Origin: Bdellovibrio sp.
GTDB lineage: Bacteria; Bdellovibrionota; Bdellovibrionia; Bdellovibrionales; UBA1609
Reading direction: 5' to 3'
Assembly (NCBI GenBank): GCA_003694355.1
Contig: RFKI01000273.1
Span: 1-5,418, forward strand
Length of the DNA stretch: 5,418 bases
Within the stretch, counting starts at the first letter, position 1, and each line of letters starts with the position of its first letter. The notes below the pieces were generated by a model. That model saw only the letters and a list, made by a program, of their open reading frames with translations, did no database searches and was not told where the DNA came from. The translations under genes were made by a program, and so were the position numbers. Positions 1 through 5,418 of the stretch are shown one piece after another.

Positions 1-1
1 G

Positions 2-508
2 TCCCCAGAAGAGGAAAAAAAGAGGTATCTTCTCCATAAAAACTCCCTCTCACAAGAAGGCTATATCCGCTTCCTCTCCCAACTCTGGGAACCAGCCAAA
101 AAGCACCTTTCCACCACTATGAGAGGACTGGATTATGGCTGTGGCCCCACTCCCGTCCTATGCTCTTTAGTTCAACAAGATGGGTTCCAAATAGATGGGT
201 ATGACCCTTATTTTCACCCATCTTCTCCATCTCCTCCCTATGACTTCATTCTTTCCACTGAAACTGTAGAACACTTTAAAAGACCACTTGCTAGCTGGAA
301 ACACATTCAATCCCTTTTGAAACCCTCAGGAAAACTGTTCGTCTTAACAGATCCATTAGACAACCTGAAAGATTTCCCTCAGTGGTATTATCACAAAGAC
401 CCCACCCATGTGAGCTTCTACCAACCTCAAACCTTCTTCTGGATTGCTAAAACGTTTCAATGGCAAGTGACATTTTTATCAAGACGGGTCATCTATTTTA
501 AAGGTTAA
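2..508 (+). CDS. Class I SAM-dependent methyltransferase, 3' part (5' end outside window)
   Basis: The frame is open from base 2 to the TAA at 506-508, giving 168 visible residues. An ATG at 119 exists but is internal: the upstream residues (SPEEEKKRYLLHKNS, then GYIRFLSQLWEP) are conserved-looking family sequence, so the gene starts before the window. Seen: the SAM-binding motif I, LDYGCGPTP, at visible residues 43-51; an acidic YDP about 20 residues later, likely the ribose-binding strand; the YDFILSTETVEHF motif; LLKPSGKLFVLTD, the usual post-motif strand; and WYYHKDPTHVSFY, a signature I associate with a bacterial Methyltransf_23-type family. Known family role: transfer of a methyl group from SAM; the substrate is not established. 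In relatives as I remember them, a short cysteine-containing segment precedes this region, which would lie upstream. It converges with the barrel gene on the other strand and overlaps it by 11 bp. Fold assignment is firm, substrate unknown. Confidence 0.9.
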   Translation, partial: SPEEEKKRYLLHKNSLSQEGYIRFLSQLWEPAKKHLSTTMRGLDYGCGPTPVLCSLVQQDGFQIDGYDPYFHPSSPSPPYDFILSTETVEHFKRPLASWKHIQSLLKPSGKLFVLTDPLDNLKDFPQWYYHKDPTHVSFYQPQTFFWIAKTFQWQVTFLSRRVIYFKG

Positions 509-953
509 ACCCCACGCCAAACTGTAAAAACCCTGACCCATATCCTTCACTTAAATTATAGGAAGAATAAATATAAAAAGAAGAATCCATAACAAGAAGG
601 CCTCCCCCCAAGAAAAAACCTGAAACGCCAAACCCTGCTCCATCGCCACTGACTCCTGAGCTCATACCAAACCCAGCCTGCAAATAAGGGCGAAACAGCC
701 CAGAGCGAAATAAATATTTGCCATTCACGCCCCCACCCAGGTTAATACCTGAAATGTCATCAGAAGACGATGACAAACGAATATAACCCAAACCAGCTTC
801 CACCACATAGGGGTCCCAAACATGCATAAAATTAACACCAATAGTTGAAGTATGAGGGTTGTGATAACCCATATTCACACTCCACCCCCCACAAATCCCC
901 TGACTTCCTAAAAGAAGTATGGCCATCAAGACAAAGAAACTTGTTTTTTTAAT
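498..953 (-). CDS. Small outer-membrane beta-barrel-like protein, probable AUU start
   Basis: The undisputed reading frame runs from TTG 929 or ATG 926 to the TAA at 500-498. From those starts the N-terminus (MMAILLLGSQGICGG) is only a stump of a signal peptide. Eight more in-frame codons upstream, from ATT at 953-951, restore a textbook one: MKKTSFFVLMAILLLG, with cleavage likely near residues 18-23. A strong GGGAGG lies 9 nt before that ATT. I therefore call a 151-residue protein starting at AUU. The mature part is rich in Gly, Ser and aromatics with alternating polar/hydrophobic stretches (WSVNMGYHN, VVEAGLGYIRL, GLFRPYLQAGFGMS, SGFLQFGVGFNL), typical of an eight-strand-type outer-membrane barrel (OMP_b-brl/OmpW-like); the last strand ends in Leu rather than the usual Phe. 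Last gene of the leftward cluster, overlapping thiI by 28 bp (or by 1-4 bp with the ATG or TTG start), so translational coupling is likely. The function is unknown and the family call is by pattern only. Confidence 0.72.
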   Translation of the reverse strand: MKKTSFFVLMAILLLGSQGICGGWSVNMGYHNPHTSTIGVNFMHVWDPYVVEAGLGYIRLSSSSDDISGINLGGGVNGKYLFRSGLFRPYLQAGFGMSSGVSGDGAGFGVSGFFLGGGLLVMDSSFYIYSSYNLSEGYGSGFLQFGVGFNL

Positions 954-2374
954 TTTGAAAGCCCTCCCTGAAAAGCATAAGCTGAAAAGCCATGTTGCTG
1001 CATCACCTCAGCCACAAAAGGCGTTTGGGTTCCAAAAGGACAATACAGCACATAGGTTTTCATTTTATCAAATTTCTTAAAGTCGTGTAGTAATTCCTGG
1101 ATTTCATAGTTTTCGGCTCCAGGAACATGCCATTTTTTATACATGTCTCGCGGTTGACAATCGATAATCACAGCTCCTTCAGGAAGGTTTTCCACAAAAA
1201 GATAGGGTTGTTTTAAGTCTTTCGCTCCTAAAGAAGAAACATCCTTTACAGTTAAGGTCTCCCAAGTTGCTTCCAAAACAGAAAAGTCAAAACGGCTTTC
1301 TTCTTCGTCCAAACGTTTCTTTTGGGCATGAATCACAGGTTGACCTTTTGAGATTTGACAAAGTTCCAAAACTTTTTCAGAAAGAATGGAAGTTCCAATT
1401 TTTTTGGCCTCTTGCATAATTTCCCATTTATCTAAACCAATTAAAGGACGAAAAACAGGAAGCTCAACACTGCTGTCAATCTGACGAAGATTCTGTAAAG
1501 TTTGTGAAGAGACTTGCCCTAAAGATTCCCCCGTTACCAAAGCTGGCAAACGGTATTTAAAGGCCACTTTTTGAGCCAAACGATACATCATTCTTTTTAA
1601 AACCACCTGACGATAAGTGGGATCTATGCTTTGTTTAAGCTCCTGAACCAAAGAATTGGCATCCACGGAGAAAAAACGAGCTTCACTGCCCTCACCCCAC
1701 AATTCCACAAGGACTTTGGATATCTGTAAAACTTGCTTTTCGCTAGCGCGGTCTCTTAAATTACAGTAGAAAAAGTCAACAGAAACCCCTCTCTTTAACA
1801 TTCTCCAGGCGGCGACTGTGGAATCAAATCCACCCGACATTAAAACCAACACGCGATCTTTTTTGGAAATAGGAAGCCCTTGGGCTCCCATATATTTCTC
1901 AGTAAAAAAATAAGCTCTGTCATTTAACAATTGCACTTGAACCTGAACATCAGGATCCTTCATCTTAACCTGTCCATAAGGAGCCAATACAGCACCCAAC
2001 CGCCGTTCTAGCTCCTGGGTTTTAAAGGGATAATGGCCCCATTTTTTACAACGGACCACAAAACTCTTTCCTTCAATAAAAGGTTTTATATGTAAGATGG
2101 CTTTCTTTAGAGACTCCAAACCTGAATTACTTTCATGAACTAATGGATAGTACGAATGAATGCCAAAAATATATTTTAAAGACTCCAAACTTTTTTTAAG
2201 ATCCCCGACCTCATAAATCACACCGCCCTGCCAAGAAAAAAATTTTCGAACAGCAACCCCTTTCTTTTCTAAAACAGCCTCGAGATGTTGTTGCACTCGC
2301 TGTTGAAAAAGCTTCTTGGTTGCGGCCTGCTTAAGAGAAATTTCAGAAGCATACTTGATTAAAACCTTATCCAT
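926..2374 (-). CDS. thiI: tRNA 4-thiouridine sulfurtransferase / thiamine biosynthesis protein ThiI with rhodanese domain
   Basis: 482 residues, the same length as E. coli ThiI. Seen in order: N-terminal ferredoxin-like region (about 1-60, opening MDKVLIKYASE); THUMP RNA-binding domain (about 60-165); PP-loop adenylation domain with the pyrophosphate motif SGGFDS at 180-185 and the family hallmark TGESLGQVSSQTLQNL at 281-296; then a C-terminal rhodanese domain (about 390-482) with Cys445 in the active-site loop YCPFGTQ. Cys339 (ELCQISKG) matches the partner cysteine of E. coli ThiI (Cys344 there), and Cys445 matches the persulfide cysteine (Cys456). Known role: ThiI activates U8 of tRNA with ATP and installs sulfur relayed from IscS, giving 4-thiouridine; its rhodanese domain also supplies sulfur for the thiazole of thiamine. 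It acts in the cytosol. Both sulfur-handling cysteines are present, so both activities are plausible. It starts 19 nt after nrdJ with an SD-like GGGTGAT, and its end carries the start region of the barrel gene. The tail after the rhodanese fold (GLSKLKKQVSLS) is slightly longer than I expect. Confidence 0.97.
   Translation of the reverse strand: MDKVLIKYASEISLKQAATKKLFQQRVQQHLEAVLEKKGVAVRKFFSWQGGVIYEVGDLKKSLESLKYIFGIHSYYPLVHESNSGLESLKKAILHIKPFIEGKSFVVRCKKWGHYPFKTQELERRLGAVLAPYGQVKMKDPDVQVQVQLLNDRAYFFTEKYMGAQGLPISKKDRVLVLMSGGFDSTVAAWRMLKRGVSVDFFYCNLRDRASEKQVLQISKVLVELWGEGSEARFFSVDANSLVQELKQSIDPTYRQVVLKRMMYRLAQKVAFKYRLPALVTGESLGQVSSQTLQNLRQIDSSVELPVFRPLIGLDKWEIMQEAKKIGTSILSEKVLELCQISKGQPVIHAQKKRLDEEESRFDFSVLEATWETLTVKDVSSLGAKDLKQPYLFVENLPEGAVIIDCQPRDMYKKWHVPGAENYEIQELLHDFKKFDKMKTYVLYCPFGTQTPFVAEVMQQHGFSAYAFQGGLSKLKKQVSLS
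962..968 (-). promoter_or_regulatory. Strong Shine-Dalgarno for the barrel gene, inside thiI
   Basis: On the minus strand this reads GGGAGGG, a near-perfect anti-SD complement lying within the last codons of thiI. Taking GGGAGG at 968-963, nine nucleotides (962-954) separate it from the ATT at 953-951, which is ideal spacing. It is more than 30 nt from the TTG at 929 and the ATG at 926, too far to serve them directly. It therefore decides the start choice for the barrel gene. It could also act as the stimulatory SD-like element of a frameshift site (see findings). Confidence 0.6.
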
Positions 2375-2379
2375 TTCCC

Positions 2380-2386
2380 ATCACCC
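2380..2386 (-). promoter_or_regulatory. Ribosome binding site of thiI
   Basis: On the minus strand, in the 19-nt gap after the nrdJ stop, the sequence reads AAAGGGTGATGGGAA just before the ATG. GGTGAT can pair with the AUCACC part of the 16S 3' end, leaving 5 nt to the start codon. It supports the ATG at 2374 and suggests that thiI is translated from the nrdJ transcript. Confidence 0.5.
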
Positions 2387-2393
2387 TTTCAAG

Positions 2394-4058
2394 TCAAGCA
2401 CAAACAACACACCCTCGCACCTGGCTGGGACGATAAGTGGTGCACCCCTTTAACCCTTTATCATAAGCCCAATCATAAACTTGGCAAAAATCCTCAAAAG
2501 AGATTTTTGGATGAACCTGGATAGTTTTAGAAATAGAATGATCTACATAAGGCTGAAGATCTGCTTGCATCTCAATATGTTGTAAAGATGACAAGTCATA
2601 GGCCGTTATAAACACAGAAGGCAATTTTTCTTCTTCTGAATGTTCCTCCAACCATTTCCGGTAAGCATAGTCATAAACCTTAAATTCTTTAAAGTTCCGA
2701 TCACTATCCAATGCTTTTCTTGAATAACTGAGCTCAAAGATAGGCTCAATACCACTGGAAACATTACCTGCCAATAAACTAATGGTGCCCGTTGGTGCAA
2801 TGGCAATCAAGTGACTATTACGAATGCCTGATTCCTGAATTTTTTCTTGCAGTTCTACAGGTAAGTTTTGAATAAAGGGGGACTTTAGGTACTTATCCTT
2901 TTCAAAAAAAGGAAAAGGGCCTTTTTCTTTTGCCAATTCTATAGAGGCCTCATAAGCCTTAAAGCACAAAGTCTTTACCACCTTTTGAGCCCACTTTCTT
3001 CCTTTTTCTTCACCATATGACAACCCAAGAAAAGCAAGAGTATCGGCTAAACCTGTAAGCCCCAACCCGATTCTTCGACTTCCCTGAGCCATCCGTTTTT
3101 GTTGAGGAAGAGGAAAAGCGGACACATCAATCACATTGTCCAAAAGACGAACAGCCACAGGGATAAACTTTTCAAAACGTTCCCAATCAAAATCAGCATT
3201 GGACTGAAAAGGGTGTTTCACAAATTGAGTTAAATTAAAAGAACCCAAATCACAAGCGCCGTAAGGTGGAAGAGGGATTTCTCCACAGGGATTTGTTGTG
3301 GATATGGTTTCTCTATAAGACAAATTATTCCAATAGTTAATGCGATCAATGAAAAGAACACCAGGTTCTGAATATTCATAGGTGTTCTTTAAAATTTTTG
3401 TCCATAACTCTCTAGCTGAAACCGTTTTAAAGATCTCTCCCTTATAAACAAGATCCCACTTTTGATCCTGTCTGACCGCCTTCATAAAAGCATCTGTCAC
3501 AAGCACTGAAAGATTAAAGTGCTCAAGTTCCCCTTTTTTACTTTTGGCCTCAATAAATTCTTCAATATCCGGATGATCACACCTTAAAGTGCCCATCATG
3601 GCGCCCCGACGGGCTCCCACGGAAAGAATGGTGTCACACATGGTGTTCCAGATACGCATAAAAGATACAGGACCTGAAGCAATTCTTCCTGTTTTTTTAG
3701 CTAGAACCCCCTTAGGACGCAAAGGAGAAAAGTCATACCCAACGCCACCTCCTCTTTGCATGGTGAGAGCCCCTTCCTTCAACCCTTCAAAAATGCTCTC
3801 CATATTATCTTCAAGAGTCCCCATCACAAAACAATTAAAAAGGGTGGCCTCCCTATTTGTTCCTGCATTGGCTAAAATGCGCCCCCCTGGCAAAAAAACA
3901 AAATCCTTTAAAATGGAGTAAAAGCGCTCTTCCCAAAACTCTTTTTCTTCCTCAACCTGAGCTAAAGACCGGGCCACGCGTCTCCAACTCTCCTCAATGC
4001 TTTGATCATAAGGGGCCCATTGATACTTTTGCTTCCAAACCCATTCCTGCATATCCAT
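2394..4058 (-). CDS. nrdJ: Adenosylcobalamin-dependent (class II) ribonucleotide reductase, compact form
   Basis: 554 residues. It reduces ribonucleotides to deoxyribonucleotides using a radical generated from adenosylcobalamin. Seen: start of the catalytic barrel FLPGGRILANAG (55-66); first active-site cysteine Cys76 in LFNCFVMG; GGGVGYDFSPLRPKG (103-117); the catalytic triad in NPCGE (Asn256, Cys258 as thiyl radical site, Glu260); partner redox cysteine Cys269 in GACDLGSFNLT; GLGLTGLAD (331-339); phosphate-binding APTGTISLLAG (421-431); and a C-terminal CVVC (550-553) suited to re-reducing the active-site disulfide. No class I radical-carrying R2 gene or class III glycyl-radical motif is visible, and the NPCGE context is class II style. 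There is no N-terminal ATP-cone, so overall-activity control by ATP/dATP is probably absent. It is shorter than many class II enzymes, but all core elements are present, so I do not think it is truncated. It is first in the leftward cluster, 19 nt before thiI. No good SD precedes its ATG, and an ATG two codons later is an alternative start. Confidence 0.95.
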   Translation of the reverse strand: MDMQEWVWKQKYQWAPYDQSIEESWRRVARSLAQVEEEKEFWEERFYSILKDFVFLPGGRILANAGTNREATLFNCFVMGTLEDNMESIFEGLKEGALTMQRGGGVGYDFSPLRPKGVLAKKTGRIASGPVSFMRIWNTMCDTILSVGARRGAMMGTLRCDHPDIEEFIEAKSKKGELEHFNLSVLVTDAFMKAVRQDQKWDLVYKGEIFKTVSARELWTKILKNTYEYSEPGVLFIDRINYWNNLSYRETISTTNPCGEIPLPPYGACDLGSFNLTQFVKHPFQSNADFDWERFEKFIPVAVRLLDNVIDVSAFPLPQQKRMAQGSRRIGLGLTGLADTLAFLGLSYGEEKGRKWAQKVVKTLCFKAYEASIELAKEKGPFPFFEKDKYLKSPFIQNLPVELQEKIQESGIRNSHLIAIAPTGTISLLAGNVSSGIEPIFELSYSRKALDSDRNFKEFKVYDYAYRKWLEEHSEEEKLPSVFITAYDLSSLQHIEMQADLQPYVDHSISKTIQVHPKISFEDFCQVYDWAYDKGLKGCTTYRPSQVRGCVVCA

Positions 4059-4134
4059 ACGAATGTCTTACTATTTCTTATTCACTACGTCAAAACTCCT
4101 TTCACCTCTTGAAGAACTTCGTTAACATAAATAA
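4059..4134. promoter_or_regulatory. 76-bp divergent intergenic region between nrdJ and the DUF4442 gene
   Basis: This is the only substantial non-coding stretch in the window. Because nrdJ reads left and the DUF4442 gene reads right, any dedicated promoters for both must lie here or inside the opposite gene. It is AT-rich and contains a GTTAAC palindrome at 4121-4126 and a short GAAGAACTTC near-palindrome just before it. I see no cobalamin riboswitch (too short, no B12-box-like sequence) and no NrdR-box pair of the ACACTATAT-TAGTGT type. Neither flanking start codon has a clear SD. Confidence 0.6.
4065..4093 (-). promoter_or_regulatory. Candidate sigma70-type promoter for the nrdJ cluster
   Basis: On the minus strand TTGACG (4093-4088, five of six matches to the -35 consensus) is followed after exactly 17 nt by TAAGAC (4070-4065), a poor -10 with three of six matches. 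Transcription would begin close to 4058, at the nrdJ start codon itself. The -35 and spacing are good, but the weak -10 makes this tentative. Confidence 0.3.
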
Positions 4135-4605
4135 ATGCAGAGACCCCATCTTAAAGAAACCCTTAAAATTCTTGGTTTTAGTGCCCTTAAGATACCCCTT
4201 ATTGCCTTTTTAACTCCACAAGTACTTGAGCTTTCCAAACAACGTTGTAAAGTCAAAATCCCTCTCAACTACAGATCGAAGAACCATCTGGGTTGCATGT
4301 ACTTTGGAGCTCTTGCCGTAGGGGCTGATCTATCTGCTGGACTCTTAGCACTCCAACATGTTCACCTCAAAAACACCCAGCTCCTCTTTAAAGACTTTCA
4401 AGCTCATTTTCTAAAACGAGCTGAGGGAGATGTTATTTTTGTGTGTGAAGAAGGAAACAAAATCCAGCAGATGGTGAAAACCATGAAAAAGGAACAAAAG
4501 CGTGTCACCTCTCAACTCAATGCCGTCGCTCTGGTGCCTCAAAAGTTGGGAGAAGAGCCTGTGGCCACCTTTCAGCTCACTTTATCCCTGAAGGACAAAA
4601 ACTAG
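4135..4605 (+). CDS. DUF4442 hotdog-fold (thioesterase-like) protein
   Basis: 156 residues, starting at the ATG at 4135, which directly follows an in-frame TAA, so no longer form is possible. Seen: a helical N-terminus with a hydrophobic IPLIAFL segment; the strand VKIPLNYRSKNHLG; and the signature NHLGCMYFGALAVGADLSAG at 50-69, which fits the central hotdog helix of the DUF4442/PaaI-like superfamily. The middle (LLFKDFQAHFLKRAEGDV, 83-100) and the closing strand VATFQLTLSLK also fit the family pattern as I know it. Hotdog relatives hydrolyse acyl-CoA thioesters or bind acyl groups; the substrate here is unknown and catalysis is inferred from the fold only. No signal peptide, so probably cytosolic. 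No recognisable SD precedes the ATG. It is divergent from nrdJ and ends on the same CTAG as the convergent neighbour. Confidence 0.85.
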   Translation: MQRPHLKETLKILGFSALKIPLIAFLTPQVLELSKQRCKVKIPLNYRSKNHLGCMYFGALAVGADLSAGLLALQHVHLKNTQLLFKDFQAHFLKRAEGDVIFVCEEGNKIQQMVKTMKKEQKRVTSQLNAVALVPQKLGEEPVATFQLTLSLKDKN

Positions 4606-5417
4606 GGAGTGGAATTGGCCTTCTGGGAGGCCGAAAAGTATTCCCGAATCTGGGCGCGGACCAAAAGCCACCTTACTCGATCTTCCCAACGGTTTAAAAT
4701 ATCAGGCCGCACCCCCTCTTCCTCTTCTTCCTGACGGAGCCACTCTTCATAAAAAGGTTTTTCCCAGTCAGCCACCAAAGCCCGCATCCGCTCTTCCTGG
4801 CTTTTAAAAAGATTAAACTGAATCGAATGAGTCTCCCAATACTCCACAGCTTGATGAAGCACACCTGAAAGACTCCATAGCACCATTCCTGATAACCCAA
4901 CATAAAACCCTTTTCGAGCTCTTTCCAAAAAAAGCTGCATTTTTTTATGAAAAGGTGTTTTCAACGGAATTTCTTTAAACGGCCAATACCAAGGCCATCC
5001 CCCTAAAGCCACACTACCTCCATTGAGAGCCACCACCTTGAACCACCAAGACCACTGAGACCACAAGGAGCTTAAAGGCTGTACATTTAAAAGATCAAAC
5101 TCCTCAGAAAGCAATGATCGGAGCTCTTCCTCAAGTCTTTGTTTCTGGGCAAGCTCATCCACATCTCGTTTTCGCGTGCCCTGCAACCACCTCTTCCACC
5201 CTCGAGGGTGAGAGGACGTCTCCTTCCAAACTTGGTTCACCAACTGAGAAAGCTGCTTTTCAGAAAGCCCATGAGTCCAATCAACCTGGTTGAGTGCACG
5301 AACAATCCATTGAGGAGGAGATAGAAGCTCGTTTTGACAATTCGAATCGGCCCGAATCTCAAGAGAGAAAAAGGATAAAATTAATAAAATACTTATAAAG
5401 AACCATCTTTTTTTCAC
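4602..5417 (-). CDS. Unrecognised tryptophan-rich exported or membrane protein
   Basis: 271 residues from a GTG at 5417-5415 to the TAG at 4604-4602. The start gives a clean signal peptide: MKKRW, a hydrophobic run of Phe/Ile/Leu (6-19), then EIRA-DS with likely cleavage after residue 23. That supports the GTG, although its ribosome binding site is outside the window and an upstream extension cannot be excluded. I do not recognise a family. What can be seen: 19 tryptophans (7% of residues), densest at 119-145 (WSQWSWWF, GGWPWYWPF); two moderately hydrophobic segments, about 123-146 and about 170-190 (FYVGLSGMVLWSLSGVLHQA), which may be membrane-spanning or membrane-associated; charged helical stretches at 80-107 and 205-260, including five Glu in a row (230-234); and one cysteine, Cys27. 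The likely location is the periplasm or the inner membrane. It converges on the DUF4442 gene with a 4-bp overlap. The open frame of 271 codons, the signal peptide and the lack of a competing gene make it real; function unknown. Confidence 0.8.
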   Translation of the reverse strand: MKKRWFFISILLILSFFSLEIRADSNCQNELLSPPQWIVRALNQVDWTHGLSEKQLSQLVNQVWKETSSHPRGWKRWLQGTRKRDVDELAQKQRLEEELRSLLSEEFDLLNVQPLSSLWSQWSWWFKVVALNGGSVALGGWPWYWPFKEIPLKTPFHKKMQLFLERARKGFYVGLSGMVLWSLSGVLHQAVEYWETHSIQFNLFKSQEERMRALVADWEKPFYEEWLRQEEEEEGVRPDILNRWEDRVRWLLVRAQIREYFSASQKANSTP

Positions 5418-5418
5418 A

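Noticed and set aside
119..508. ATG at 119 as the start of a complete 129-residue methyltransferase
   Set aside because: The same frame is open to base 2 and the upstream residues look like conserved family sequence. An ATG-119 start would place the SAM-binding motif almost at the N-terminus, so the gene is 5'-truncated by the window.
2606..2806. Minus-strand open frame inside nrdJ in another reading frame
   Set aside because: It is wholly nested in the C-terminal coding part of nrdJ and shows no independent evidence of being a gene.
4059..4134. Cobalamin riboswitch or NrdR operator upstream of nrdJ
   Set aside because: The gap is 76 bp, shorter than a cobalamin riboswitch, and I find no B12-box-like motif and no NrdR-box palindromes.
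3589..4213. Plus-strand open frames opposite the 5' half of nrdJ (3589-3921 and 3857-4213)
   Set aside because: They lie antisense to strongly conserved nrdJ sequence and their translations show no recognisable domain, signal peptide or ribosome binding site. They are shadows of the real gene.
4614..4635. Inverted repeat GGCCT-TCTGGG-AGGCC near the convergent junction, considered as a terminator
   Set aside because: The stem is only about five strong base pairs. On the plus strand it is followed by GAAAAG with no T-run; on the minus strand the nearest T5 is about 17 nt away. It also lies inside the coding end of the minus-strand gene.
4694..5324. Open frames 4694-4903 (minus) and 5139-5324 (plus) within the tryptophan-rich gene
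   Set aside because: Both overlap the longer frame that has a signal peptide. Their composition (runs of Arg/Lys, Cys, Pro) looks like out-of-frame translation.

Overview
The window is almost wall-to-wall coding DNA with a moderate, slightly AT-leaning composition. It reads as a piece of an ordinary Gram-negative chromosome: two proteins carry convincing N-terminal signal peptides, one looks like a small outer-membrane beta-barrel, and the rest are housekeeping or metabolic enzymes. I see no mobile element, CRISPR array, tRNA, rRNA or tandem repeat. The set (short B12-dependent ribonucleotide reductase, ThiI with a rhodanese tail, DUF4442 hotdog protein, DYGCGP-type methyltransferase) fits a proteobacterial or Bdellovibrionota-like organism. 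That placement rests on remembered family resemblance only and is weak.

Layout from left to right. (1) 2-508, plus strand: the 3' part of a class I SAM methyltransferase gene whose 5' end lies before the window. (2) A leftward (minus-strand) cluster, read in order from 4058 down to 498: class II ribonucleotide reductase (nrdJ), then thiI 19 nt later, then a small beta-barrel protein gene overlapping the end of thiI. The barrel gene converges on the methyltransferase gene and overlaps it by 11 bp. (3) 4059-4134: the only real intergenic gap (76 bp), between divergent genes, so it must hold any dedicated promoters for the cluster and for the next gene. (4) 4135-4605, plus strand: a DUF4442 hotdog-fold, thioesterase-like protein. 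(5) 4602-5417, minus strand: an unrecognised, tryptophan-rich exported or membrane protein. It converges on the DUF4442 gene so tightly that both use TAG stops inside one CTAG palindrome.

The genes do not form an obvious pathway. nrdJ and thiI both use redox-active cysteines, but the link may be no more than shared transcription. The most interesting spot is the thiI/barrel junction (about 926-970). The barrel gene's signal peptide is complete only if translation starts at a rare AUU codon, which has a strong Shine-Dalgarno sequence 9 nt upstream. The same sequence also has the two main parts of a dnaX-like -1 frameshift site: an SD-like element followed by an A7 slippery run, with the barrel gene in the -1 frame. 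I found no clearly new multi-gene system. Apart from this junction and the tryptophan-rich orphan, the region looks ordinary.
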